Source: Paenibacillus tuaregi
GTDB taxonomy: Bacteria; Bacillota; Bacilli; Paenibacillales; Paenibacillaceae
Direction: 5' to 3'
Assembly (NCBI RefSeq): GCF_900086655.1
Contig: NZ_LT575476.1
Span: forward strand, 5,061,303 to 5,125,302
DNA: 64,000 nucleotides
How positions within the stretch are numbered: the first letter of the stretch is position 1; each line of letters opens with the position of its first letter. The notes beneath the pieces are model-generated. The model did no database searches. It was given only the letters and a program-made list of their open reading frames with translations, and had not been told where the DNA came from. Shown piece after piece: positions 41,909 through 52,038 of the stretch. The translations under genes and the position numbers were made by a program.

Positions 41909-44020
41909 ATGAACCGTATGACTCCCAGGCAAAGACAAATACTTGAAATTCTGCTTAATCGCCAGGAAGAAGTAACGGCGGGGGAAATAGCCGCCAAGAT
42001 TGGTGTCAGCGCGAGAACCGTCCACCGGGAAATGTCTGGGGTGGAGCAGCTTCTGACAGATCTGGGCCTCCCGCTGGAGAAGAAATCCGGGCGGGGTTTC
42101 CAGGTAACCGGAAGTCCTGACCAGCACCAAGCCGCCTTACAGGAATTGAATGCCTCCGCTCTGACCAGATATTCCACGGAAGAGCGCAAATGGCTCGTCC
42201 TCAGCACCCTGTTGGACGAAACCGAGCCTATAAAGCTGTTCTCCCTGGCCCATGATCTTAATGTGGCTGTGGCAACCATCAGCTATGACCTGGATCAATT
42301 GGAGACATGGATCAGCAGGAACAATCTTTCGCTGGTCCGCCGCAGAGGGTATGGCGTGGAAATTACGGGAACCGAGCAAGCCAAGAGGCAGGCGATCGGC
42401 AAGCTCATCTCGGAGCATCTGGACTATTCGGACCTGTTCGGTCATACAAGCCGCTCCTCCCAAAATGCGTTGACCCGGCAGCTTCAGCGGATGGCGGGTC
42501 AGAGCGACCTTCTGAACGTGGAGAATGCGCTGTGGGCCGCAGGGGAGAACTGGCTTGAAGAACTGCCCGAGTCCGCGTATACCCACCTGCTGATTGAACT
42601 GTCAGTGGCGTTAACCCGGATCAAAGAAGGGAAGTTTGTTCTTGCCCTATCCTCCCGGGGTTCTGTTAGCCCCGCTGCTGCCGGAGAAGCTCCTGCAGCA
42701 GGACCTGAAGATAGAAGCCGAATGGCCGCTGATTATATCTTAAGCTCCTCCCCCCTGTCGGACCTTATCCCTGAGGAGCACAGGCAGGAAGAGACTCTTT
42801 ATCTATACCACCTGTTCAGCAAGGCTGAGAGATCTTCCCCTGCTCAGGATTTAACGTCCGTAGATGCTGCTCTGATGACTATGGTCCAGCATCTTATCTC
42901 CAAGATGGAGCAGCGTACGGGAATCCCCTTCGTAGAGGACCGCTCACTCCGTGAAGGGCTGCTCGGTCACATGGAGCCGGCCTTACATCGGATCCGCAGG
43001 GGCGAGCGGGTGCGAAATCCTCTTCTTGGACAGATTAAAAGGGATTACGAAGCACTGTTTGAATCCGTCCGCCTGGTGGTGGACGACATGAACATTGCCG
43101 TGAATATTCCGGACGAGGAGATTGGATTCCTGGTCATGCATTTTGGGGCTTCCATGGAAAGATTGAAACAGTTTGCTGGCAGTGTCCGGGCTATTCTGGT
43201 CTGCAGCAGCGGAATTGGCTCATCGAAGCTGCTCGCCACGCGGATTAAGAAGGAGATGCCTCAGATCGAGGTGCTCGGCAATGTCTCCTGGTATGAAGCC
43301 GCCCGGCTGCCGGAAGAAGACTACGATTTGATCATTTCCACGGTCGATCTTCCTCTGGGGGCGGACCGGTATATCAAGCTTACCCCGCTGCTTACGGCTG
43401 AGGATATAGAGCGGCTCCAGGATTACATCCAGATTTCAGCCCCCGTCCGCAAGACGGCTCAAAGCGTGGAAGAGACCGGCTTCACCCCGTTGACATCCGG
43501 CCAAGAGCTTAGCCAGCTTAAAACACTAAGCACCACACTAAACGAAATCATCGGACTGATTGACCAATTTGTAATTTATCAACTGAATAATCCGTCATTT
43601 GGGCTTGAGATGACGCTCAGCCTGGCTTGTGCAGCTCTTCATAAGGACCAGGTACTTAGTGATCCCGGGCAGGTTGTCAAACGGCTCATCGAACGGGAAC
43701 AGCTCGGAAGCCTGGTTATCCCGGATACATCCCTTGCGTTATTTCATACACGCAGTGCATCCATTCACCGTCCGTCCTTCACGCTGTTCAGACTGATGAC
43801 ACCCTTGGTGCTTGAAGATGAGCATGCCCACACCGTCCAGCAGCTGCTGATTATGCTTGGCCCACAGCACCTCTCCAAAGAGAGCCTGGAAGTGCTGAGC
43901 GAGATCAGCGCGCTTCTTCTGAAGCCTGAAATGACCCGGCTGCTTGAGACGGGGAGCCAGGACGATATTCAGCAATACATGGCGGCTGAACTGCTGCATT
44001 TTTTCGAGAATAAAAGATAA
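41909..44020 (+). CDS. mtlR: Mannitol operon activator MtlR (PRD-containing)
   Basis: 703 residues. Domains in order: an HTH_11 and an Mga-type HTH (RQRQILEILLNRQEEVTAGE, then LAHDLNVAVATISYDLDQLE), two PRD domains (about 180-400), an EIIB-Gat-like domain with Cys in ILVCSSGIGSSKLLA, and an EIIA-Mtl-like domain with the His of SASIHRPSF. In B. subtilis, phosphorylation of these parts by the PTS tunes MtlR as an activator. The start is the ATG at 41909 (GAGGTG seven bases upstream); the frame is open to 41891. It sits inside the operon, between the transporter subunits. Confidence 0.9.
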   Translation: MNRMTPRQRQILEILLNRQEEVTAGEIAAKIGVSARTVHREMSGVEQLLTDLGLPLEKKSGRGFQVTGSPDQHQAALQELNASALTRYSTEERKWLVLSTLLDETEPIKLFSLAHDLNVAVATISYDLDQLETWISRNNLSLVRRRGYGVEITGTEQAKRQAIGKLISEHLDYSDLFGHTSRSSQNALTRQLQRMAGQSDLLNVENALWAAGENWLEELPESAYTHLLIELSVALTRIKEGKFVLALSSRGSVSPAAAGEAPAAGPEDRSRMAADYILSSSPLSDLIPEEHRQEETLYLYHLFSKAERSSPAQDLTSVDAALMTMVQHLISKMEQRTGIPFVEDRSLREGLLGHMEPALHRIRRGERVRNPLLGQIKRDYEALFESVRLVVDDMNIAVNIPDEEIGFLVMHFGASMERLKQFAGSVRAILVCSSGIGSSKLLATRIKKEMPQIEVLGNVSWYEAARLPEEDYDLIISTVDLPLGADRYIKLTPLLTAEDIERLQDYIQISAPVRKTAQSVEETGFTPLTSGQELSQLKTLSTTLNEIIGLIDQFVIYQLNNPSFGLEMTLSLACAALHKDQVLSDPGQVVKRLIEREQLGSLVIPDTSLALFHTRSASIHRPSFTLFRLMTPLVLEDEHAHTVQQLLIMLGPQHLSKESLEVLSEISALLLKPEMTRLLETGSQDDIQQYMAAELLHFFENKR

Positions 44021-44040
44021 CAAGATTGGAGAGAACCATC

Positions 44041-44478
44041 ATGAGTATTCTATCTGCAGATAAAATCAAGTTAAACGTGAGCGTAAAAGATAAATATGAA
44101 GCCATCCGGATCGCCGGACAACTGCTTGTGGATGCGGGTCATGTCTCTGAACCGTACCTGGACGCCATGATCGAGCGGGAGGATTCCCTTTCAACCTATA
44201 TGGGAGGCGGACTTGCGATTCCCCATGGCACCAAGGAAGCCAAGAGTCTGATTACATCTACCGGACTCTCGGTTGTGGTCATCCCAGACGGAGTTGAATT
44301 TAGCGATGGCGAGAAAGCTTACATCCTGGTCGGCATTGCTGCGGTAGGCAATGAACATATGGATATTTTGACGAATGTGGCCATGATCTTCTCGGAGGAC
44401 GAGAATGTTGAGCGCATTAAGAATGCAGGCAGTGCCGAAGAAATTATCGAGATTTTTGAAAGCGGGATGGAAGAATGA
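44041..44478 (+). CDS. mtlF: PTS mannitol-specific EIIA component
   Basis: 145 residues. It passes the phosphate from HPr to the EIIB domain of MtlA; the active His is His62 in GGGLAIPHGT. The start is the ATG at 44041 with TTGGAGAG upstream; the frame from 44026 would add five residues without a site. Its stop overlaps the start of mtlD by four bases (ATGA), so the two are coupled. Confidence 0.94.
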   Translation: MSILSADKIKLNVSVKDKYEAIRIAGQLLVDAGHVSEPYLDAMIEREDSLSTYMGGGLAIPHGTKEAKSLITSTGLSVVVIPDGVEFSDGEKAYILVGIAAVGNEHMDILTNVAMIFSEDENVERIKNAGSAEEIIEIFESGMEE

Positions 44479-45620
44479 GAGCGGTCCATTTCGGTGCAGG
44501 GAACATCGGCAGAGGTTTTATCGGATTGTTGTTATCTCAGTCCGGGTATGAAGTGATTTTCTCAGATGTGAATGAGACGCTTGTCTCAGAGCTTAAACGG
44601 CGCGGGGAATATACCGTAACCTTGGCGAACGACGCTAAGGATGCCCTGCCGGTTACCGGCGTAACAGCCATCGACGGCAAAAACCTGAAACAGGTGGCCG
44701 AAGCCGTGGCGGAAGCGGACCTGGTCACTACAGCTGTGGGTGTGGGTATCCTGAAGCATATTGCCCAGGGCATTGCCCAAGGCATTGAGCTCCGGCTCCA
44801 GAGCCCAAATGCCCGCCCGCTTCACGTGATTGCCTGTGAGAATGCCATCGGAGGAAGTGCCCAGCTCAAGGAGCAAGTATATGCCCACCTTAGTGAAAAG
44901 GCTCGCGCGAAGGCAGGCACGCTGATCGCATTCCCGAATGCGGCTGTGGACCGCATCGTGCCGCTGCAGCATCATGAGGACCCGCTCCAGGTTGTCGTCG
45001 AACCTTTCTATGAATGGGTCGTGGACCGCTCCCAGATGATTGAAGGCTTCCACGAGGTCGGTGGCGTCCATTATGTGGACCAATTGGAACCCTATATCGA
45101 ACGCAAGCTGTTCACCGTGAACACAGGTCACTGCACTGCTGCTTATTTCGGACACCTCGCCGGTTACAACACCATTCAGGAAGCCATGGCAGATGAAGCA
45201 GTCGAAGGAAAGGTGCGTGCTGTGTTAGAGGAGACCGGTGCCATGCTGGTCGCTAAACACGGTTTCGATAAAGCTGAACATCAGAAATACATTCTCAAAA
45301 TTCTGGACCGCTTCCGCAACCCTTCCCTGACAGATGAGGTTGTCCGGGTTGGCCGTTCGCCAATCCGCAAATTGTCACCAAATGACCGTCTCGTCTCTCC
45401 TGCCCGGCAGGCGTTGGAATACGGCATCCGTCCGAAGCAGCTGACGGCCGCAATGGGCGCAGCCCTACACTTCGACTATGCCGAGGACCCGGAAGCGGTC
45501 GAACTTCAATCCTCTATCCGCGAGCTTGGCATCGGGGAGACGGTAACCAAATATACCGCCATCTCCGCGGACCAGCCGCTCCACCAGGATATTGTGAAGA
45601 TGTACCAGCAGCTTGGATAG
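44475..45620 (+). CDS. mtlD: Mannitol-1-phosphate 5-dehydrogenase
   Basis: 381 residues, the usual length. It oxidises mannitol-1-phosphate to fructose-6-phosphate with NAD. The Rossmann loop HFGAGNIGRGFIG is at the very N-terminus, and the long-chain polyol dehydrogenase domain includes FTVNTGHCTAAYFGHLAG. Last gene of the mannitol operon; a bidirectional terminator lies about 180 bases downstream. Confidence 0.95.
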   Translation: MRAVHFGAGNIGRGFIGLLLSQSGYEVIFSDVNETLVSELKRRGEYTVTLANDAKDALPVTGVTAIDGKNLKQVAEAVAEADLVTTAVGVGILKHIAQGIAQGIELRLQSPNARPLHVIACENAIGGSAQLKEQVYAHLSEKARAKAGTLIAFPNAAVDRIVPLQHHEDPLQVVVEPFYEWVVDRSQMIEGFHEVGGVHYVDQLEPYIERKLFTVNTGHCTAAYFGHLAGYNTIQEAMADEAVEGKVRAVLEETGAMLVAKHGFDKAEHQKYILKILDRFRNPSLTDEVVRVGRSPIRKLSPNDRLVSPARQALEYGIRPKQLTAAMGAALHFDYAEDPEAVELQSSIRELGIGETVTKYTAISADQPLHQDIVKMYQQLG

Positions 45621-45792
45621 CAGCAGGCTGGCAGATGGAATGGATACTTGTCTGGAGCATGAAGTCTGCGCGTAAAGGTATAACACCTGCAGCTATTGCT
45701 AGAGCTTCATCTACAACTTATTATGTGCTAGAGACCATGCATGCCTTTGGGCATTCATCAAGGGAAGGGCGTCATATTGAACTGATAACATC

Positions 45793-45846
45793 AAAAAAAC
45801 TAAGCCGCCAGCGGGAGTTCTCTCCTGTCCTGGCGGCTTGGCTTTT
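45793..45846. terminator. Bidirectional terminator between mtlD and cydC
   Basis: AAGCCGCCAG and CTGGCGGCTT form a 10-bp stem with a T-run after it on the plus strand and seven T residues after it on the minus strand. The 172 bases between mtlD and this site show nothing that I can name. Confidence 0.88.
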
Positions 45847-45918
45847 TGGTGCTGGGAGGAGTCTGTCTAAAGTTAGCAGCAGATCCCCCCACAAAGCACA
45901 CGATTTTGTTGTCCCATC

Positions 45919-47751
45919 TCATCCGCCAACCTTAGCTAACTCCCTTTCCAAGGCGTACCCGGGACGATCCATCCGATACAGGTTCCGGTAGCGCGGATAG
46001 CGCTCCATCAGCTCGGCATGCGTGCCTCTCATCTCAATCCGGCCGCCCTCCATGAAGATAATCTCATCCATGCTCTCTGCCAAGGCCAGATGGTGGGTGA
46101 CCCAGATCAGCGACTTCCCTTGGGTCTCCCGCAGAATCGTCTTCAGCAGCTCGCGCTCTGTCCGCGGATCAAGTCCCACGGTCGGCTCGTCAAGGATGAC
46201 CACCGGCGTATCCTGCAGCAGAATGCGCGCAAGCGCCACCCGCTGCCGCTCCCCGCCGGAGAAGCGCTGGCCCATCTCCCGCATCGGCGTATCATAGCCG
46301 CCGGGCAGGGTCCCGGCCAGCGCTGCCAGCTGGGCCTGCTCAGCCGCCCGGCGGACGTCTTCGTCCGTAGCGGAGACCCGGCCCAGCCGGATGTTGTTCG
46401 CCAGCGTCGTGTCGAACAGATGCGGCCGCTGATTCAGCACGGAGATGATCCGGGGAATATCCTCCCCGAGATCAGCAGCGGCCGTGCCATTAATCCGCAC
46501 GGTGCCGGAATCCGGCTTGAATGCTCCCTGAATCAGCCCAAGCAGCGTGGACTTGCCTGCGCCGCTGCGGCCGATGACGGCAATTCGCTTGCCCTGCGGA
46601 ATATCCAGGGACAGCCCATGAACGGCAGCCTCCGTGTTCCCCTTATAGCTAAAGCTCACATCCTCCAAGCGGATGTCGGCGGAGGCCATGCGGCTGCCCT
46701 GCTTCCAGGAGCCGTCCGCAGTTCCCTGCTCGCGGTGCTGCTCGGCAGTCTGAGAGCGGCGGCTCTTCAGGGCTTCCTCTGTCCGGCTGTCCGAGCAGGA
46801 GCCACTGCTGATCTGCTCCAGCCGGTTCAGCGAATCGCGGTACCCGGGCAGCCGCTCCGCGGCTTCCGAGAGCGGCAGGAACACATCCATCAGCGGGAAG
46901 ACAACCAGCGTAAAGGCCGCGATGAACGTCCCATCCATCTGGCCAGCGGCTGTCTGTTTGGCTGACCAGGTCATCATCAGAAGCACCACCGCAAGAACAA
47001 TGAGCTGTCCGATCAGATTGCGAATTCGGGCCCAGCGCTTCAGTGCGCGATCCGCCCGGGCAATGCTGGCCTCATCCTCCTCATAAGAGGAGAGGAAGTC
47101 GCCGGCCCGACCGCTGATAACCCACGAGCCCAGCCCCATCACGGCATCCGTAAGCCGCTGATATAAACGGCTGCGCTCCTGCTTCATCCTTACTTGTGTC
47201 CGGGCTGTCATCATCAGGGAGATGAGCGGAAGGCCCGCCAGCAGAATCAGCAGCAGAGCGGCCGCCATCAGCGCAAAACCTCCGTCGAAGCGGCCCAGCG
47301 CCGCGATGACTCCCGCATAGATGACAACTGCGACTGCGCCAGGGAAGGCCGAGCGCAAATACACATTTTGCAGCTGTTCAATATCATCGGCCAGCAGGCC
47401 GAGAATATCCCCGGTCCGGTATTTGGACCGAAGCATCAAGGCCTGCGGCTCCAGCACGCGGAATAGTCTAACCCTCATTTGGGATAGAATGCGCAGCACA
47501 GCATCATGCGACACCAGGCGTTCAACATAGTGCAGTACGGCGCGGCTGATCCCGAAGGTACGTACCCCGACAATCGGTACATAGACCAACAGAATATTTT
47601 CCGGCCGAAGCGCCGACTTGGAGATCAGAAATCCTGAGGTAAACATCAGCATAGAGGCGGCGGCCGCCGTCAACACCCCAAGGATGATCATCATGATGAA
47701 ACGCCCCATATGGGCTCTAATATACGGCATCAGCCAGCCTTCCCGGTTCAT
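45919..47751 (-). CDS. cydC: ABC exporter subunit of the CydDC type (CydC)
   Basis: 610 residues: six membrane spans then an ATPase domain (Walker A IGRSGAGKSTLLG, signature RFSGGERQRVALAR, Walker B VVILDEPTVGLD). With CydD it exports thiol reductants such as cysteine and glutathione, needed to assemble cytochrome bd. The N-terminal half (LMFTSGFLISKSALRPENIL, then VRTFGISRAVLHYVERLVSH) is typical of CydC in E. coli naming; B. subtilis uses the letters in operon order. A Gln/Arg/Ser-rich insert of about 40 residues precedes the ATPase domain. Last gene of cydABDC, with a four-base overlap with cydD. Confidence 0.9.
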   Translation of the reverse strand: MNREGWLMPYIRAHMGRFIMMIILGVLTAAAASMLMFTSGFLISKSALRPENILLVYVPIVGVRTFGISRAVLHYVERLVSHDAVLRILSQMRVRLFRVLEPQALMLRSKYRTGDILGLLADDIEQLQNVYLRSAFPGAVAVVIYAGVIAALGRFDGGFALMAAALLLILLAGLPLISLMMTARTQVRMKQERSRLYQRLTDAVMGLGSWVISGRAGDFLSSYEEDEASIARADRALKRWARIRNLIGQLIVLAVVLLMMTWSAKQTAAGQMDGTFIAAFTLVVFPLMDVFLPLSEAAERLPGYRDSLNRLEQISSGSCSDSRTEEALKSRRSQTAEQHREQGTADGSWKQGSRMASADIRLEDVSFSYKGNTEAAVHGLSLDIPQGKRIAVIGRSGAGKSTLLGLIQGAFKPDSGTVRINGTAAADLGEDIPRIISVLNQRPHLFDTTLANNIRLGRVSATDEDVRRAAEQAQLAALAGTLPGGYDTPMREMGQRFSGGERQRVALARILLQDTPVVILDEPTVGLDPRTERELLKTILRETQGKSLIWVTHHLALAESMDEIIFMEGGRIEMRGTHAELMERYPRYRNLYRMDRPGYALERELAKVGG

Positions 47752-49481
47752 GCTGCCCCCTCCTCCTGTTCTCTTACAAGCGAATAATAAACCCCGCGCT
47801 TATGCATTAATTGTTCATGAGTGCCCACCTCAGCCACTCTTCCCTGATCCATGACCACAATCATATCCATCTCTGTCATCCAGTGCAGACGGTGGGTAGC
47901 CAGAAATACGGTTTTCCCTTCAAAAAGTTCAAGCATCGTCGATTTCAGCTCATACTCGGTTTCAATATCCAAATGGGCTGTCGGCTCATCAAGCAGAATG
48001 ATGGGACGGTCGCTTAAGAATGCGCGTGCCAGCGCCACCCGCTGCTCCTGTCCGCCGCTCAGCGTACGGCCTCCACCGCCGATCATTTCCTCATACCCTC
48101 CAGGCAGACTCGCTGCCAGGGAAGACAGACCCGCCGACTCCACGGCCCGCTCCACATCCTCTCTGGAGGCTTGAGGGGGATAGAACTTCACGTTCTCTTC
48201 CAGCGTGCTACTGAAAATATACGGCTGCTGCGGAATATACACCGTCATCTTCCGCCATGCCGCTTCTGACAGCGAATCCAGACGCTGCCCATCCACTTCG
48301 ATGTGCCCGTCCGTAGGGCGGAGGAAGCCGCCCAGCACATCAATCAGCGTGGACTTGCCAGCTCCGCTCTCGCCGATGATGCCTACCTTCAAGCCAGCGC
48401 GAAGCTCAAGCTCAGCTCCCTCCAGGGAAGGCTGGCTGCTCTCCTCCCGGGTGACGCCAATCCCTTTCAGGATCAGCTTGCTGCCCTGCTTCCAGGTATA
48501 GTCCGGCTTCAACTGTTCCTTGCCGCTAAGCTCTTCCGCGGACTTCCCGTCAATGATCGCCTGCATCGCCTGGCCGGCCTCCTTGCCATCCAGAGTGGCG
48601 TGGAAATCGGCACCTACCATGCGCACAGGCAGGAAATACTCCGGTGCCAGAATCAGAACGGTCAGTGCCGGAACCAGCACCATGCTTCCGTTCACCAGCC
48701 GCAGCCCCAGACTGACCGCCACCGAGGCCACAGAGAGCATCGTGAAGAAGTCAAGTGCGAAGGAGGACAGAAATGCGGTGCGCAGCGTCTTCATTGTGGC
48801 TGACCGGTAGCCGTCGCTGACGCTGGCTATTGTGCTGCTGTGGGCCCGGCTGCGTCCAAGAAATTTAAGAGTCTCCAGGCCGCGCAGGGAATCGACAAAA
48901 TGGTTGGACAGAACCCGGTAGGACTTCATTTGTTTGTCCGTCTGTTTTTTTGCCGCCAGCCCAACCAGAATCATAAAGACAATCAGGATGGGCATCGTGA
49001 TCGTTAGAATCACCGCCGAGGCCGTATCCCGGGTATAGATATACGCCAGGATCAGAACCGGGGTGAACCCGCCAGCCAGCATACGGGGAAGCACAAGTTC
49101 AATGTAATTGCGGAACTTAGGCGTACCTTCCAGTGCCAGCGTCACCAGGCTTCCCGTGCCGTTCTCGCCCGCATAACGCGGTCCCAGCTGGAACAGCCTT
49201 TGCATCAGCTGGCTGCGCAGGCGGGTGCCCGTCACCTCTGCGAATCTTGCCGCAATGGACTGCTGGCACAAGACCGTGAGCTGACGCACGATAAAAGCAG
49301 ACAGGAACAACACGGCAGTGCCGTATTGTTCCTGCAGAGGTTCCCCGGCGAACAGGGCGGAGACCGTCTCCGCCAGCCATTTCGCCTGCAGGATAATTGC
49401 TATAGTCTGGATTAACGTCAGGCCGGCCATCGCTGCCATGACTGGCCGTATGCCCTTGAGTCCCAGCAGCTCGCGTCCCAT
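47748..49481 (-). CDS. cydD: ABC exporter subunit of the CydDC type (CydD)
   Basis: 577 residues: six membrane spans then an ATPase domain (Walker A IGESGAGKSTLID, signature TLSGGQEQRVALARAFL, Walker B IILLDEPTAHLD). The pattern TLKFLGRSRAHSSTIASVSD and LGLRLVNGSMVLVPALTVLI, with EYFLPVR, is typical of CydD. Its start shares one base with the cydB stop (TGATG). It works with CydC as a heterodimer in cytochrome bd maturation. Confidence 0.92.
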   Translation of the reverse strand: MGRELLGLKGIRPVMAAMAGLTLIQTIAIILQAKWLAETVSALFAGEPLQEQYGTAVLFLSAFIVRQLTVLCQQSIAARFAEVTGTRLRSQLMQRLFQLGPRYAGENGTGSLVTLALEGTPKFRNYIELVLPRMLAGGFTPVLILAYIYTRDTASAVILTITMPILIVFMILVGLAAKKQTDKQMKSYRVLSNHFVDSLRGLETLKFLGRSRAHSSTIASVSDGYRSATMKTLRTAFLSSFALDFFTMLSVASVAVSLGLRLVNGSMVLVPALTVLILAPEYFLPVRMVGADFHATLDGKEAGQAMQAIIDGKSAEELSGKEQLKPDYTWKQGSKLILKGIGVTREESSQPSLEGAELELRAGLKVGIIGESGAGKSTLIDVLGGFLRPTDGHIEVDGQRLDSLSEAAWRKMTVYIPQQPYIFSSTLEENVKFYPPQASREDVERAVESAGLSSLAASLPGGYEEMIGGGGRTLSGGQEQRVALARAFLSDRPIILLDEPTAHLDIETEYELKSTMLELFEGKTVFLATHRLHWMTEMDMIVVMDQGRVAEVGTHEQLMHKRGVYYSLVREQEEGAA

Positions 49482-50497
49482 CAGTACTCCAGGTGTTCTT
49501 TCTCGTGAACCCGTTTATGGAACACGAAGTAGCTCCAGATTTGATAACCCAGCACGAATGGCAGCAGCGACAAGGCCACGATCGTCATAACTTTAAGCGA
49601 GTAATGTCCTGATGCCGCGTTGTCCACGGTCAGGCTGAACGCACTGTTCAGCGAGCTGACCATAACCCTTGGGAACAGTCCGATGAACAAGGAGGCGATA
49701 GACAAAGCGATCACCGTTCCGGTCATCCCGAAGGCCCAGCCGTCCCGGCGGCGGGAAATGAAGTATCCGGCAAGCAGGTAAGCCACGAGTCCAAGTACCG
49801 CCATGATGGCCAGAGGAACTCCGCGCACTTCGAACACATCCGTCATCGAATAGGTCAATATTGCGAACAGCACCAGCAGCACAGCCAGCGGAATCAACGC
49901 GGTCTTAGCCTGCTTGCGGGCACGGTCTTGAAGCTCACCTGTCGTTCTAAGCACGGTGAACAGAAGCCCGTGGACATAACAGAGCAGAACAACCACGAGA
50001 CCGCCTACTAGCGTATAGAAATTCACCATATCGAACAATCCGGCTTTCATCTCCATCTGCTGATCGATAGGCAGACCCTTGATGAGCCCGGAGAAGACCA
50101 CCCCAAGCAGGAACGGCGGCAGGAAGCTGCCTGCGAAGATCGCGATATCCCACGTCTTCTTCCATCCGGCTGAATCCACCTTGCCCCGGAACTCAAAGGC
50201 CACCCCGCGCCCGATCAATGCAAGCAGCAGTACAACAAGCGGAGTATAGTAACCGCTGAACATCGTGGCATACCAGTTCGGGAAGGCCGCGAAGATCGCA
50301 CCGCCCGCAGTCAGCAGCCACACCTCGTTGGCATCCCAGAACGGACCGATGGAGTTAATCAGCACGCGGCGCTCCATATCGTTCTTCGCCAGCACCTTGG
50401 TCGCCATTCCAACCCCGAAGTCAAAACCTTCCAGAAAGAAAAACCCGATAAACAGCACACCTACCAGAATAAACCACAGTTCATTAAGAGACAGCAT
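49481..50497 (-). CDS. cydB: Cytochrome bd quinol oxidase subunit II
   Basis: 338 residues with eight or nine membrane spans. It starts ELWFILVGVLFIGFFFLEGF (DFGVGM follows), the classic CydB signature, and contains FWDANEVWLLTAGGAIFAAF. The start is the ATG at 50497 with AGGAGGATTACC upstream; the open frame to 50593 is a read-through of cydA in another frame. It overlaps cydA by 14 bases. Confidence 0.95.
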   Translation of the reverse strand: MLSLNELWFILVGVLFIGFFFLEGFDFGVGMATKVLAKNDMERRVLINSIGPFWDANEVWLLTAGGAIFAAFPNWYATMFSGYYTPLVVLLLALIGRGVAFEFRGKVDSAGWKKTWDIAIFAGSFLPPFLLGVVFSGLIKGLPIDQQMEMKAGLFDMVNFYTLVGGLVVVLLCYVHGLLFTVLRTTGELQDRARKQAKTALIPLAVLLVLFAILTYSMTDVFEVRGVPLAIMAVLGLVAYLLAGYFISRRRDGWAFGMTGTVIALSIASLFIGLFPRVMVSSLNSAFSLTVDNAASGHYSLKVMTIVALSLLPFVLGYQIWSYFVFHKRVHEKEHLEY

Positions 50498-51887
50498 GGT
50501 AATCCTCCTTACCAAACGGATCCTGTACAGGGGCTTCCGTCTGCTCTTCCGCATTCGGGCCCTTCTTAATCGCACGGACAAACAGATACACAAGCACAGC
50601 TGCCAAAGCGGCGTAGATCAAACAGAACGCGATGAGCGAGAACAGCACCTGTCCGCCAGTCACACTTGGCGACACGCTGTCCTTGGTCTGCATCAGCCCG
50701 AATACCGTCCACGGCTGACGGCCGAACTCGGTCATAACCCAGCCTGACGTATTGGCAATGATCGGCAGTGAAATGCTGAACAGCATGGCCCGCCAGTACC
50801 ATTTGCCCGAGCGCTCCAAGCGTTTGCGTGCGGTCAAATATACACCGTAAGCACTGAGAAGAATCATCAGACTGCCTGCGGCAACCATGATACGGAAGCT
50901 CCAGAATGTGGTGCGTACAGGAGGGATATAGTTGCCCGGCCCATAAGTTTTCACATATTCGTCTTGAAGCTCGTTCATGCCTTTGACTTCCCCGCTGAAT
51001 TTACTGTAGGACAGGAAGCTCAGCAGGTAAGGAATCTTGAGCTCGTACTTGTTCTCCTTGGTGGTCGGGTCAATCGAAGCGATCACCGTCCAGCCTGCCG
51101 GATCACCACTTTTACCCCATAGGCCTTCACTCGCTGCCATTTTCATCGGCTGGGTCTTCACCAGATATTGAGCCTGTTGGTGACCATAGATGGCCGTCAG
51201 GAAGGAGGATACCAGCCCGACAATCACCGCGATTTTAAAAGATTTCTTGAAGAACTCGGTATCCTGCTTCTTCATCATCTTGTAAGCACTAACGCCTGTA
51301 ATCAGGAATGCGCCTGTAGCGAAGGCGCCGAGCACGGTATGCGGGAATTCCACCCACAGCTGGCCGTTGCCGATCAGCGCGAAGAAGTCGTTCATCTCCG
51401 CCCGGCCGTTATTCACGGTGAAGCCCACCGGTCTTTGCATGAAGGAGTTGGCGGCCAGAATCCAGAATGCGGAGATGGTGGTTCCAAGCGCCACCAGCCA
51501 GATGCAGAGCAGATGCACCTTTTTGGACAATCGGTCCCATCCGAAAATCCAAAGCCCGATGAACGTCGACTCCAGGAAGAACGCGAACAGCGCTTCAACC
51601 GCAAGCGGTGCTCCGAACACGTCTCCGACGAAGCGGGAGTAGTCCGACCAGTTCATCCCGAACTGGAATTCCTGAAGAATCCCGGTCACAACCCCAACCG
51701 CGAAGTTGATCAGGAACAGCTTCCCCCAGAACTTGGCCATTTTTTTGTATTCTTCCTTGCCTTTGACTACGTACATCGTCTCCATGATCGCAATCATTAC
51801 GACCAATCCGATGGATACTGGCACGAAGAAGAAGTGAAAAATTGTGGTTGCAGCAAATTGGATGCGTGCAAGCAGTAACGTATCCAT
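50484..51887 (-). CDS. cydA: Cytochrome bd quinol oxidase subunit I
   Basis: 467 residues with about nine membrane spans; it binds hemes b558, b595 and d and oxidises quinol. LARIQFAATTIFHFFFVPVS holds the first heme ligand His, and GRQPW near residue 390 is the family hallmark. The Q-loop is short, as in the Bacillus-type enzymes (CydA-S). First gene of cydABDC; three dyad sites lie within 170 bases upstream. Confidence 0.95.
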   Translation of the reverse strand: MDTLLLARIQFAATTIFHFFFVPVSIGLVVMIAIMETMYVVKGKEEYKKMAKFWGKLFLINFAVGVVTGILQEFQFGMNWSDYSRFVGDVFGAPLAVEALFAFFLESTFIGLWIFGWDRLSKKVHLLCIWLVALGTTISAFWILAANSFMQRPVGFTVNNGRAEMNDFFALIGNGQLWVEFPHTVLGAFATGAFLITGVSAYKMMKKQDTEFFKKSFKIAVIVGLVSSFLTAIYGHQQAQYLVKTQPMKMAASEGLWGKSGDPAGWTVIASIDPTTKENKYELKIPYLLSFLSYSKFSGEVKGMNELQDEYVKTYGPGNYIPPVRTTFWSFRIMVAAGSLMILLSAYGVYLTARKRLERSGKWYWRAMLFSISLPIIANTSGWVMTEFGRQPWTVFGLMQTKDSVSPSVTGGQVLFSLIAFCLIYAALAAVLVYLFVRAIKKGPNAEEQTEAPVQDPFGKEDYHAVS

Positions 51888-51955
51888 TCCTCTTTCCCTC
51901 TTTCCGAATTTTGTTATGCGTGAATAGCTAATAATGCCTATCTTGATGCCTCACG

Positions 51956-51971
51956 TGTGATCCTGGTCACT
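51956..51971. promoter_or_regulatory. Redox-regulator dyad 1 upstream of cydA
   Basis: TGTGATCCTGGTCACT has the TGTGA-N6-TCAC form of Rex and Fnr/Crp-type sites; the weakest of the three. Confidence 0.5.
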
Positions 51972-51997
51972 ATTTTCGCAGAAGCCTCTTTGTAATT

Positions 51998-52015
51998 TTG
52001 TGACTTTTATCACAT
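51998..52015. promoter_or_regulatory. Redox-regulator dyad 2 upstream of cydA
   Basis: TTGTGACTTTTATCACAT fits the Rex pattern TTGTGA-N6-TCACAA with one change, and also the Fnr pattern TGTGA-N6-TCACA. Confidence 0.65.
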
Positions 52016-52038
52016 TCACCAGCCCAAATCAGGCATAT

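Noticed and set aside
45635..45991. 118-codon plus-strand frame between mtlD and cydC
   Set aside because: It has no ribosome site, runs through the bidirectional terminator and into the antisense strand of cydC.
46018..46965. 315-codon plus-strand frame opposite cydC
   Set aside because: Antisense shadow of the ATPase domain, which has all expected motifs on the minus strand.
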